Source: Tetrapyrgos nigripes
Lineage: Eukaryota; Basidiomycota; Agaricomycetes; Agaricales; Campanellaceae
Assembly (NCBI GenBank): GCA_013368315.1
Contig: JAACJM010000095.1
Coordinates: 248,001 to 312,000, forward strand
DNA length: 64,000 nt
Direction of reading: 5' to 3'
Shown here: piece after piece, positions 34,201-45,479 of the stretch
Position numbering within the stretch: position 1 is the stretch's first letter
Layout of the letters: each line of letters opens with the position of its first letter
The notes under the pieces: generated by a model
Database searches by the model: none
Seen by the model: only the letters and a program-made list of their open reading frames with translations
Told to the model about the DNA's origin: nothing
Made by a program: the position numbers and the translations under genes

Positions 34201-34723
34201 CTCAACGTTGACAACTATTGCTGCATAATAGGATAAGCCATACGCACTGGGACTCCTTACTATCATGGTAATATATAGTACTCATAATAAAGTCAATAGT
34301 TCATATCACAGGAGAGTGTAAGCTCTCACATCACTTTAGAAACACAATCAGTGCAGTGATCAAACCTCTCACATAATATTTGGTGACTGTGACAGAGCCT
34401 TGAATATTGTACTTGATAGTTGGCAGAAAGTACTTACTGAGTTCCACAAAAAGCTCACCCGAGGACACACAGGTATAAATAAAAGGTATTCATTTTCATA
34501 AGAGACTACAGAAATTTCAGGTATTCACTATAGACATTTGTACAGGAGAAACAAGTAATTCAAAGTAAAATTTCATTTTTGAAGATTTTTAAAAGAGACA
34601 ATTCCATCATACATTCAGAGAATATAATTACCTTTCAAGATCAAAAACAAACTACATATTCCAGAAGAGTGGGCAGTAGATCTGATGGTCTGCTGGTTCA
34701 TTGTCCATAAGTGGAATGGGAAT
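34201..34723. other. NLR3 3' flank
   Basis: Matches the 3' flanks of NLR1 and NLR2. Just below the NLR3 stop, DNA homologous to the last 24 codons of NLR1/NLR2 is still present but untranslated. Confidence 0.5.
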
Positions 34724-37700
34724 TTACAGATCCTCTTCAAAGATAGTGAAAATAGGATCAATTGGAGTTGCTCCTTTCTGTATCAAGAGGTCATATATTT
34801 CTTGATTGCCTTCAATGGCAGCAGCCTGAATGGGACTACCAAATTGACCACCTCGGGAGTTAATATCTGCTCCATTATCAAGTAGTATTTCTACCAATTT
34901 GACATAGTCACAATGAGGATCCCAATAAATAGGTGCAATGGAAGCAGCTTGGAGAGCAGTGCCATATTTGCCTCCTTTGAGATTGACATTTGCTCCCTTC
35001 TCAAGCAGAAACTTGACTATGTCTACTTCTCCGATAAATGAAGCAGCCTGGAGTGGATTGCCATATTCTCCACCCTGAGCATTGACATCTGCCCCATTCT
35101 CAAGCAGAAGCTTGACTATGTCTACACCTCTTCCATATGAGGCAGCCTGGAGTGCATTGCTATATTTTCCACCCTGAGCATTGACATCTGCCCCATTTTC
35201 AAGCAGAAGCTTGACTATGTCTACATTGCCTCCCAATGAGGCAGCCTGGAGTGCATTGCCATATACTCCACCCTGAGCATTGACATCTGCCCCATTCTCA
35301 AGCAGAAGCTTGACTATGTCTACTTTTCTTATATATGAAGCAGCCTGGAGTGCATTGCCATATTGACCACCCTGAGCATTGGCATCTGCCCCATTCTCAA
35401 GCAGAAGCTTGACTATGTCTACTTCTCCTCCCAATGAAGCAGCCTGGAGTGCATTGCCATATTCTCCACCCTGAGCATTGACATCTGCCCCATTCTCGAG
35501 CAGAAGCTTGACTATGTCTACTTTTCCTATATATGAAGCAGCCTGGAGTGCATTGCCATATTCTCCACCCTGAGCATTGACATCTGCCCCATTCTCGAGC
35601 AGAAGCTTGACTATGTCTACTTTTCCTATATATGAAGCAGCCTGGAGTGCATTGCCATATTCTCCACCCTGAGCATTGACATCTGCCCCATTCTCAAGCA
35701 GAAGCTTGACTATGTCTACTTCTCCTCCCAATGAAGCAGCCTGGAGTGCATTGCCATATTCTCCACCCTGAGCATTGACATCTGCCCCATTCTCAAGCAG
35801 AAGCTTTACTATGTCTACATATTCTCTATATGAAGCAGCCTGGAGTGCATTGCCATATACTCCACCCTGAGCATTGACATCTGCCCCATTCTCAAGCAGA
35901 AGCTTGACTGTGCCTACTTTTCCTCCAAATGAAGCAGCCTGGAGTGCATTGCCATATTCACCACCCTGAGCATTGACATCTGCCCCATTCTCAAGCAGAA
36001 GCTTGACTATGTCTACTTTTCTTATATATGAAGCAGCCTGGAGTGCATTGCCATATTCTCCACCCTGAGCATTGACATCTGCCCCATTCTCAAGCAGAAG
36101 CTTGACTATGTCTATATTACCTCGCAATGAGGCAGCATTGAGTGCATTGCCATATTCACCACCCTGAGCATTGACATCTGCCCCATTCTCAAGCAGAAGG
36201 TTGACTATGTCTACTTGTCTTCCACATGAAGCAGCCTGGAGTGCATTGCCATATTCTCCACACTGAGCATTGACATCTGCCCCATTCTCAAGCAGAAGCT
36301 TGACTATGTCTACATATTCTCTATATGAAGCAGCCTGGAGTGCATTGCCATATTCTCCACCCTGAGCATTGACATCTGCCCCATTCTCAAGCAGAAGCTT
36401 GACTATGTCTACTTCTCTTCCAAATGAAGCAGCCTGGAGTGCATTGCCATATTTACCACCCTGAGCATTGACATCTGCCCCATTATCAAGCAGAAGCTTG
36501 ACTATGTCTACTTGTCTTCTAAATGAAGCAGCCTGGAGTGCATTGCCATATACTCCACCCTGAGCATTGACATCTGCCCCATTCTCAAGCAAAAGCTTGA
36601 CTATGTCTACATTGCCTTCCTGTGAGGCAGCTTGGAGTGCAGTGCCATATTGACCACCCTGAGCATTGACATCTTCCCCATTCTCCATCATTAAAGATAT
36701 CATATTAGGCAGATTAACCATGCTGGCATAATAAAATGGCGGAGCAGACCCTGCAGTAGCCTCAGCAGAGTAATGTGTCATGTTCATTAATGACAAGCAG
36801 GATGTATTTGTATCTGTGAGCAAATGTAAACTTAAACACTTGACTGGATCTCCCAATGGTTGTAAATTTCTGACATGTCCTGTCCATGTCCCTGCAGCAT
36901 AAGATGCTAAAGGAAACAGTGCCCGGTCTATATGTCCATCTTTTCCACAAACTGCTAGATAGATTAAACAACATTGAGCAATGAATTCATGTGCCAGCTG
37001 ATCATTGATCTGAAAAAGCTTGGCTGAACTTTCTTTGATTTCTTCTGAAACAATATACTCCTTCACTGATGGATGTCCTAGTTGTAGGATATCTTGTCGA
37101 TCATTCTGGTCAGTCCAATTATTCCAGTGAGACACTTGTTGGACCACAACTAATGTTGAGCTGATAATGTTGCACAATTCATGTGCCTGTATGGGCTCTG
37201 AATCATCTAAACTTTGTTGCTCAAAATCAATCCGAAATATTTCTGGCAGCATTTTCATAGTCAACTCATCATATCCGAATAAAAGCCATTTCAATATGGC
37301 CTGTGCATCGTCTTTATGCTCTCTTTTGATAGCACTCAATGCCTGCTCATAAGTTTCCTCCAAGGTTTTTGGTAGACTTTTCAGAGCTTTCCTGATTGCT
37401 CGCCCTGACCCTAGCTGGTGGAAATATTGAATTTGGCAATCTACCCATCGAATCCTTTACAGTATTAGCTACTAAACAGATTGGATCAGAAAAAATAATA
37501 CTTACTGTCCATGAGAACCATGCAACAGGGCCTCTGTTACTTCCTCTTTGATATTGACAAATAATGGCCTGGATTGAAGAGATTGTTGGATATATATCTC
37601 TATATCTCCCTCTACAACCTCTGGGTTGAGAGATATCTCATAAGTACCAGCTTTCATCCCAATATGATTAGCTGGATATCTGCAGCTGACACAAATATGA

Positions 37701-39051
37701 ATCTTTAAGCCTGGCACCAGTAGCTGCTGAATAAATTCTGTCACTGGATGCTGCTCCTGATTGTCACATTCATCAAATGCATCTACAAAGATGAACATAG
37801 ATGAAGACTTCTGCCTGAGAAAATCCAACAAGGTAGACTTCATAGCATCAGCTGGCATTTGAGTCCTTCCTGAGTTGTATTTCTCATAAAGATTCATCAA
37901 CTGAGCTTGATTGAATTGAAGGCCCATATCCAGCATAAGGGAAGCAAGCATTCCTTTATAGGTTGCTTTGGCTTTGCTTTGATCTCGAGTATCAAAATAG
38001 AAATAGAGGACATCATGATTGTCAGCCTTAAGACTGGTAATTGCTTTGGTGCTAAAGGATTGAAAATTAATGGATTTTCATAGAATTTCTTTTTTGAAAG
38101 TCAGAATACTTACAGCAGAAAAGTCTTTCCAGAACCAGCTACAACAGATCTCAGTCAGGGAATTGGTCTACATTGAATTAAGTCAAGTCTACCTTTGCCT
38201 TGAAGCCAGAGTAGCCCTCCACTTTCTTTCCATTGAATCAATCTGGAATCCTTGAGGAGCCACTCTCCAGTGCCCTTTGTCATCTTATCATATGCAGCAT
38301 TGAAATTGAAAGATGAATCAGGTGCATTGATCCACTTCTTGATGTTATCCACTATTGATTGTAAGTATACAGTTCTAGTTTTTCACAACAGTATTCAGAG
38401 TGAATTAACTTACTTGCATTCATATCCACCATGACAAAAGTATTACTTCCTCCTGTGTTAATCAATGATCAAATGAGTATTGAACTGGGGAGCAACAAAA
38501 TATTCTTTACCTGTTTGAATATATCTGTTATCATGAACATTGTTGTTGGAGTTGATTGTCTGGCTATAATCGTTCCTGATAGTCTGGTTCTGATTCCCCT
38601 GGACATTGTTCATATGCACGTCTCTCCCTGCAGTGATCCTTGGTCCTTGTAGAATTTGACTATCGAGATAAATTTCATTCTCAGTTGCTCTGTTAACTGG
38701 ACCAGTATCTGGACCTAGATTTCATACAGAATTAAAGTCACAGTTGATTTTCTGACGTATTATTCGCACTGACCTGTTAATACCAGTTTTTTGCGTTTGT
38801 TTTGTTCAGTCAGGTTGTCTGTGAACTCGGAAATAAAACCAGTGGTAGTATACATACTTGATTGGACTGCTTCGGGGCCTGTAATCTGGCTCCGATTAAT
38901 ATTATCCTCAACAGGATTCCCTCCTGAATAAATATGTATGAGGTCTTGATTGAGAGCATATCCATTGGCTTTTCCTACCTATATTCTTCACTTTTTTGTG
39001 TTTCTTTCCCTTTGTAAATTTCTGCTTGACACTGTTCATAGCTCGCCTCAT
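34724..39051 (-). CDS. NLR3: NACHT-ankyrin NOD-like receptor, longest array
   Basis: Predicted 1295 aa. Exons: 39051-38979, 38923-38858, 38818-38774, 38714-38511, 38452-38414, 38351-38193, 38138-38114, 38051-37506, 37454-34724. Introns are 51-62 bp except one of 39 bp (38857-38819), so the first three exons are less certain. Exon 1 encodes a strongly basic start (KQKFTKGKKHKKVKN) unlike NLR1/NLR2; exon 3 resembles NLR2 exon 1 (TEQNKRKKLVL). Motif NVQGNQNQTIRNDYSQTI at 98-115; Walker A GKAGSGKT about 194-201; Walker B MFIFVDAFDEC; HPSVKEYI; then 19 ankyrin repeats. The C-terminus ends FEEDL, about 24 residues earlier than NLR1/NLR2, owing to a TAA. Otherwise intact. Role inferred as in NLR1: non-self or danger sensing. 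Confidence 0.92.
34790..36670 (-). repeat. Ankyrin-coding 99-bp repeat array of NLR3, 19 units
   Basis: Nineteen units. In order, the variable tetrapeptides of units 7-14 are YIRK, FGGK, YREY, LGGE, YIGK, YIGK, LGGE, YIRK. Units 11 and 12 look identical and share an otherwise rare CTCGAGCAG variant in place of CTCAAGCAG (about 35495 and 35594), showing very recent duplication. Units 4/9 and 10/13 also repeat. Confidence 0.92.
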
Positions 39052-39069
39052 GTCGAATGATAGTTGGTG

Positions 39070-39350
39070 TTAAATCGCAAGAAGTTTGAAAAGTGTCTAA
39101 AGTCACATGAGTGTCTATGCAAAGCGCAATGAAGCATCAAAGATAAGGTCTTGCGAAAGACCTGCTGACCTTGATGTAATACAGTTTGAGCGCCTAGATA
39201 AGATCTTCACAACTTAGTTTTTAGCGCTCAATAGGGTGGTTGATGGCAATACGCCAGAGGTTTTGAAAAGTGTCTAAAGTCACATGAGCTTTTATAAAAA
39301 GTGTACTAGAGAATGAAAGATAAGGCTTTGCGAAAGACCAGCTAACCTAC
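39070..39350 (-). promoter_or_regulatory. NLR3 upstream double repeat with palindrome
   Basis: Two copies of AAAAGTGTCTAAAGTCACAT (about 39089 and 39266). The first is followed by the perfect 7-bp inverted repeat AGGTCTT-GCGA-AAGACCT (39146-39163), the second by GGCTTTGCGAAAGACC. Same layout as upstream of NLR1 and NLR2. Confidence 0.55.
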
Positions 39351-39359
39351 GTTGTTAAC

Positions 39360-40177
39360 ATTAAGAGCTATTCTTTGCTGTGAGTTGGAATACATCATCT
39401 TTCAGTTCCATAGAGACCCAGACTGTCATGCAGGCCGTTGAATTTGACATTCGGCATAGGCGAATGAAAAGTAAAATTCAGATGGGCAGGGAACCCGTTG
39501 CAAGCACACGAGGTTCCCAATTCATACATAACAGTATATATCTAGCTAAATAGGGGTTTTCGCAGTCAATCGTATTTACAATTAATATATCGAACTCGTT
39601 ACCGGAGGCGTCGATGCATTTCCGAGCTTCCGAGCTCATCAACGGAAACCCAAAATCCAACACAGGCAATCAAAACATCCCCCGGAGCATGGTTCTAATT
39701 GGAAGTATGATTCCTGTCAAGAAATGTCTCACAAATGACGAAGGCTCTAGTTGAAGGAGGAGCTCTAGCATTGTCTTGTCTTATCTCACAATCTTATCTA
39801 ATACCAGGCTGAAGAAAAAATTAGACATCTTCGTAAACAGGTGTGTTATATGTGTACTTACTCGGAGCCTGAACGAAGGACTTAACCTCAACTGAATAAT
39901 GTCTATCACTAAAGTGCTGAAGTTATTAGAACTGCTCCCACAGACGGTAAGTTGGAAGAACCGTCATGGCTCAAGACATCTTTAAAGAATGGGGCAAAAT
40001 TTTCGAAACCAACACTCCTGGTCTATATTTTGTCACAATGAGCTTTCTCGCCCTCCTCGAAACAGAAATTTAAGAAAGAAACAGTAAATCTAATGTCATA
40101 AACATCCTTGACCCTAAGTTGCAGAATGATTCATCTCGGGTGAATGTCGGACAATCCTTACAATTCACTTCAAAACT
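39360..40177. other. Intergenic DNA, partly duplicated from the NLR2 upstream region
   Basis: 39805-39935 and 40125-40177 match the region around 28190-28365. Minus frame 39669-39478 has no recognisable feature. No gene called. Confidence 0.35.
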
Positions 40178-40372
40178 TCATGTATGCTGTAAATTTGTGA
40201 CAACAGGAAGACCAAAGGGATCAAACATACAGGTATAGATGAACCATGATTTAACCAAGACTGCGGAAAGGAAGTACAAGAGAAAGCAGCAGCAAAGCAA
40301 TATCCACGCAACCTGATACTTCACCCCAGCAGTCGGGACCCCTTTACCAAACGCTCTCCAAGGAAGAGGCAA
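40178..40372 (-). CDS. Small Cys-containing hydrophobic ORF, copy 2
   Basis: 64 codons: LPWRAFGKGVPTAGV, W-I-L-L-C-C-C-F, FLSAVLVKS, VVTNLQHT. Same as copy 1 at 28589-28365 with conservative changes and an in-frame 3-bp indel. The upstream end is cut by the neighbouring insertion, so the start differs. Function unknown. Confidence 0.3.
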   Translation of the reverse strand: MPLPWRAFGKGVPTAGVKYQVAWILLCCCFLLYFLSAVLVKSWFIYTCMFDPFGLPVVTNLQHT

Positions 40373-40375
40373 CTG

Positions 40376-41230
40376 GGTAAAGAGCCATCGCTTCGCATGG
40401 CAAGTTATGAGGCCTTTTCATACACTTAGTTTACGAAAACATGTAGTGTCACCATACAGTAACATTTACTATCTGTAGAGCAAGTACCCTAGTCAGAATG
40501 GGAATGAGTCTGATATTATGCTAGATGCTAAGTCTTAGTTGAGCAGAAGCTAAAATTATCACTAAGGTTATTAAATACAAAGTAGAAGAGGATACATTGA
40601 ACAGCGTAATGCTGAAAAATGAACGGTAAGAATGGCTGCAACAACACTAAAAGAGCATGTATCACACATTGTTCTTGCGCTCAAGACCCAGTTTTACATA
40701 TTACTAATGCCAAAATCAGTTATTTAGTAGAGACCAGAGTGAAACGCAGAACGAACCACGTCAACTTCGAAGGCCTGTTGTGATTGAAGCTGAAAATATC
40801 CTAAGTCAAAGGAAGCACGCATTGGCAGCAGCATGTTATTTGGGCCCTGGAGTATCCCGTCCTTCCTAACCACATACAATCCATCCAGTGAACAGGCCTG
40901 CCACATATACACGCGTTGCGGCTGTTGATGGGTGTTTGGTGTAATTTTTGGTGATAGCCTGAGGGTATTTTTGCAATATGGCGGACCTGTTGAGATTTTG
41001 AGAGCCGTGCAGAATGGAGGAGGAGGAGGCATAGGTGGAAGTGGGAGGGAAGAAGGGCAACAGTGACGTCGAGGATGTGGGCGTTCGCCGCTCAGGGCTG
41101 AGTTCTAGACTGTTCTAGACTAATTGTTCGGATGTCGGCTATTGTAGAGACCGGCAATAGAAATTTGCAGACGTGAGAAAGTTGCAAAAATCGACCTAAG
41201 TTAACTCAGCCTAAAGGCCTCGTAATAACG
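40376..41230 (-). mobile_element. Non-autonomous Helitron-like insertion, ~850 bp
   Basis: The left end carries the hairpin GAGCCATCGCTTCGCATGGC followed by a GAGGCC closing arm; the right end reads GCCTAAAGGCCTCGTAATAA, the inverse of the left end at 6332. The homologous site in the NLR2 upstream region (about 28565-28590) runs from GAGGCAA to AATAACAACCTCC with only about 15-20 other bases between. Contains no RepHel sequence. Confidence 0.5.
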
Positions 41231-41523
41231 ACCTCCAGCTTACCCATTATATCTTGTGCTACAGGGATTAATCCTGGATGCATTTCTGGTGGTACTCGGA
41301 TGGGCAGGAATAGCAATCCCTTATTGGAAATGGGACTAGGGACACAAAAACAATAAATAACGGGCACTCACAGAAGGCTCAAGCGTCCAAACCATTCAAT
41401 CTCATCAGCAGGGTGGCAGAGAAGCTAAGGATAAAGCTCAGAGCCATTCCAATCAACCTCAGGGTGGTTGATTACAGTTGAGTGGATTGCAGACTCGAGT
41501 GTAGTAGATATAAATGTAGCTTT
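41231..41523. other. Duplicated flank left of copia LTR
   Basis: Matches 29470-29770. Non-coding. Confidence 0.4.
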
Positions 41524-41807
41524 TGTTGAGCAGGCTATGTTCTATATATGTAGCGGCAACTGCATACTTACCTGGGGATGTAAAAGAGCTTGTTAGAGCA
41601 GTTTGTTAGAGGTTAAGAGCAATGAGTAGTAAGGGAAATCCTTATTCTTGTAGGGCAAACTATGAGCCCTTATATACTGTTCTAGATAGTACATGTGACT
41701 ACTTATCTAAGAACTACTGATGTATAGTAAGCGTAACTAACTAGATTACTATCTAATCTATATCTAATCTAGTGTTGATGGCTGCTTACTAATTTGCCAA
41801 TTCAACA
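41524..41807 (-). repeat. LTR, 3' LTR of copia copy A
   Basis: 284 bp, bounded by TGTTGA...TCAACA. I count five differences from the LTR at 48031-48314. It adjoins a polypurine tract on its right. Confidence 0.92.
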
Positions 41808-41822
41808 CTCCCCCTTGCTAAG
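41808..41822 (-). other. Polypurine tract of copia copy A
   Basis: On the minus strand AGCAAGGGGGAG lies directly upstream of the LTR, as expected for plus-strand priming. An identical tract sits at 48315-48329. Confidence 0.8.
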
Positions 41823-41929
41823 CTGCACTGTTAGTGTGCGTAAGCATAAAGGTACTATAAGCAGCCGAGGTTCATCTTTTGTTATTTGAGATACGTGTAC
41901 CATGGTTCTATAATATGTTATACAAAAGC

Positions 41930-44900
41930 TCAGCTAGTATAAACCTGAAGTCCTAGTTGTGATCTGAACTTCTCGAATTTTTGTTTGCCAAGGTTCTTCG
42001 CAAACATATCGGCGGGATTATCGCTTCCTTCTATGAACTTTATTGTTACGTTCTCATTTGCTACATGTTCACAAATAAAGTGATATTTGACAGCAATATG
42101 CTTTGAATGTCGTTCTGTAACAGGATTGGATGCGATGAAGATAGATCCTTGATTGTGCCCATAGATGTCAATAGCTTTCATCTCGATGTTAAGTTCCTTT
42201 AAGAGAGCTTTTATCCAGATGACTTGACGACTACAGTCACTAAGTGCCATATACTCAGCTTCAGTAGAGCTTAATGCGGTTGTGGTTTGAGCTCTAGAGG
42301 CCCAGTAGAAAGTACCTCGGGCTAACGTTAGGAAGAAGCCAGTATGTGATCGATGATCATTTGGGTCTGATGCCCAATCAGAATCTGTGTATGCAGCGAG
42401 ACCAGTTCTTAATGGATCTGATTCAGTGATCTTTCTCTTGGATCCGTCATACACTAATGCATAGTGTCGAGTACCAAGAAGATAACAACAAATCCAAAGA
42501 GCTTTGGCTAGATGATCATCTGAAGGGTTTGCAGCATGTTGTGCCATTTTAGTAACGGCAAAGGCGATGTCAGGAAGAGTTCCTAACATGATGTAAAGAA
42601 GAGACCCAATGACAGTTTGGTATTTTTGTCAAAGGACTGGGTCGACTGGGGATTTGTTTTTTATAGGATAGTATCCTGCAGGTAATGGAGTAGCAGAAGC
42701 TTTCGCATTTTGCATACTGCATCGTTCTAGTACCTTTTCAAGGTAGGTGCATTGATCGAGATAGATTTTGCTGCCTTTCCTGACGATGTTCATCCTAAGA
42801 AATTCTTTGGCATCGCCAAGATCCCTGCATTCCCATTTCTTCATAAACTTCGCCTTTAATTTGAGCACTAGCTGCTTGTCTGCTCCACAGAATAGGGCAT
42901 CATCAATGTAGACAACGGCAATGACAATGTAACTGTTTTGATTATATATGAAGATTCCGGCATCAGAGTTCATTTGTTTAAAACCAAGTTCTGCCATGGA
43001 CTTGTCGAGACCTTTCCACCAAGCAAGACCGGCTTGCTTAAGTCCATATAGAGCGCAAAGTAGCCGAATGACTTTGCGTTCTTTTCCAGGTTCTATAAAA
43101 CCTTCCGGTTGTTCCATATAGATCTCTTCTTCGAGTATGCCATAAAGATAGGCACTACAAACATCGACACCTGAGATGTGCCAATTATTGAGGGCTGCCA
43201 ATGCGAAGATAAGGCGCACTGTCTCGAAGTGGACAACTGGAGAGAAGACTTGATCAAAGTCTAGACCTTCAATCTGTGAAAAACCTTTAGCGACAAGTCT
43301 CGCCTTCTTACGACCATCAGTTTTGATGTCAAAGACCCATCGGTTTTTTTATGACTTTCCTATTCTCAGGACAATCTAGGAGTTGGAAAGTTCCGTGCCT
43401 GCGAAGTACCTCTAGTTCTTCATGGCAAGCAATTTTCCATTCCTCTTGCTCTTTATCTGGTAAGAGCAATATTTCTCAGAGTGTCCATTCACAGTGGAGA
43501 TTTAGAGTCAATTGCATTATTAAGCAAGAGATTTATCATCTGTACTCCCCCTTCCCAGCATAGTTGTGCCTGATCTTCTGAAAGATCGTTTCCATCTGTA
43601 TTAGATGCAGAATTCTCATCGTCTGATGTGGACAAGTGTGGTCTGAGACCTTCATCAGCATCTCCTGAGTCACTTTGTCCTGCAGAACTAGGACCAGGAT
43701 CCTGTGATTCTGCAGCTGCAGTTCCGTGTGGTTGGTTTAGCTCTCACCATGCCTCACATTCTCTTGCGGCTCTATCAGTGTCACTCAGCTGGGACCTGTT
43801 TATCTGCATTGTGTGCACGCACGCCAGGGGGCCGAGTGCTCCCCTGTCTCCAGGCTTGATTAGAGTCTGGTACAAATGTTTTTGGTGCTCTCCTGTCACG
43901 TTGAGTTCGTCTAGGTGCAGGAGGTGGATTCAGTGATTGCCTTGGTCGCCTCGGAGGTGTCTGTGGAAGCTGTGGTGGTGTTTCAGGTTCAGATTCAGTT
44001 CTCAGAGGCAGCGTTTCTGGTGGCGACCTCCGCAGACTCTGTCTGTCAGCATTGTCATGCCGAACATCAGGTCTCCTTTTGGAAGGTGCGTTGGTTGGTA
44101 TGTAAAAATGCTTGTCTTCATCTTCGCCGAACATTTGAGGAATATCCTCATTAGGATCATTTGGAATGTCTTTCAACGTTATAGGAAGTCGTTTAGAGTT
44201 TGTTGTGCTCTTGTCACATCGAGGAAACAAAGTTTCATCGAATACTGCTTGTGGTGCAATAAATTTCGTATTGTTTTTTCTCATGAATAGATCACCATGT
44301 CTGCCAGGGGCTGGACCTAGATAGGTCATGAGTTCTGTTTTGGAAGCGAGTTTGTTCTTTCAAATTTTCGCTGGAACGTAAACATACACTCCGCACCCAA
44401 GTACACGTAAGTGGTCCATACAAGGCTTTTTCTTTTCCAGAACTTCATATGGTGTTATCCAGTTATGTCACCACTTCGGAGTGTGCGTATACAAATATAC
44501 TGCATGTGTAACACAAAATTCCCACCAGCTGTCAGGAAGACACGCGTGTTTGTGCAACGCCTCAGCTTTGTCCATTATAGTGCGCATAAGGTGCTCAGCA
44601 TGGCCATTTTGTTGGGGGGTGTATGGTGTGCTTTGTAGGATCTTGATGCCTTTGTCTTTCAACATTTTGATGAAGGCACATTTGATATATTCTCCCCCTG
44701 CATCGGACATCCATTGTTCGACTTTAGACTTGTATTGATTCTCAACCATAGCAAGCCATTGGCGAGTTACGTGAACTGGTGTTTTCTTATTGTTTAACAG
44801 AAAAGCCCATGCATTAGATGTAAAGTCGTCCAAGAAGATTATCATGTAATTGAATTTATGGTACGATTCAGTGGGGAATTCTTTAAGATCCGAATGGATT

Positions 44901-45479
44901 AATTCAAAGGGACGCGATGCCCGTCTTTCTGATGTTGGGTAAACTCGTTGTGGTGTTTTACCTTCGAGACATCCGCAGCATATTGGTGGTTGTAAAGGAA
45001 TATTGAATTCTGGCCAGCCGTCGGTATGTGTTCAAAGATGTTTGAGAACATCACGAGAAGGGTGACCAGCGCGTTGATGCGCTAAGTCAAAGTTGATTTC
45101 ATAAATCATAGCGTCTGCCAAGGAGGCGACGTCAGTTTTGGTGTGAGGAAGATAGTAAATAGTATCTTCTGGTGATCGTTTGGTAAATGTCAACCAGCGA
45201 TGATGCATTGTCTGTCCATCTACATCTGTCATTTTGTCATGCTTCATCAGCATAATCATTTTGTCTGATCCATGGACTGTTACTCTGTCTGACTGTAGGA
45301 ATGTGCCAAGTGACAGTAACCGTTGATTTAGATCGGCGACGTAGTAAACACGAGATCCCTGTTGTATGATGACAGTGCCAGCGGTGTTGGTTTTTGTAAC
45401 TCCATTTGCAGTTTGAATGGAGATTGGATCTACTTTATGTGACTCAACAAAATTGGTTAAGTCAAAAGTATAATGAGCA
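41930..45479 (-). pseudogene. copia copy A pol (integrase, RT, RNase H), disrupted
   Basis: The GAG-pre-integrase piece ends AHQRAGHPSRDVLKHL (45259-45032). The integrase has MSDAGGEY and TPQQNGHAE (44845-44468), keeping the second Asp and the Glu of the DDE triad. A Pro/Thr/Arg-rich linker (44329-43781) ends at a stop, and the polymerase frame resumes shifted. RT (43219-42629) has QPEGF, ALYGLKQAGLAW and the active site YIDD. RNase H (42589-41930) has YTDSDWAS and SSTEAEYMALS, but GHNQGSI where the family usually has a D-N motif. Breaks occur at the integrase start, the linker and around 42600. Family function: reverse transcription and integration inside virus-like particles. Confidence 0.88.

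Noticed and set aside
12490..39051. Almost equal spacing of the three NLR start codons (11,556 and 11,552 bp)
   Set aside because: The intervals differ in content (array length, nested transposons, oxoprolinase part), so the match is most likely coincidence.
43351..44290. Plus-strand ORFs across the copia region (also 49812-50423, 50424-50777)
   Set aside because: Antisense to integrase/RT coding sequence in both copies.
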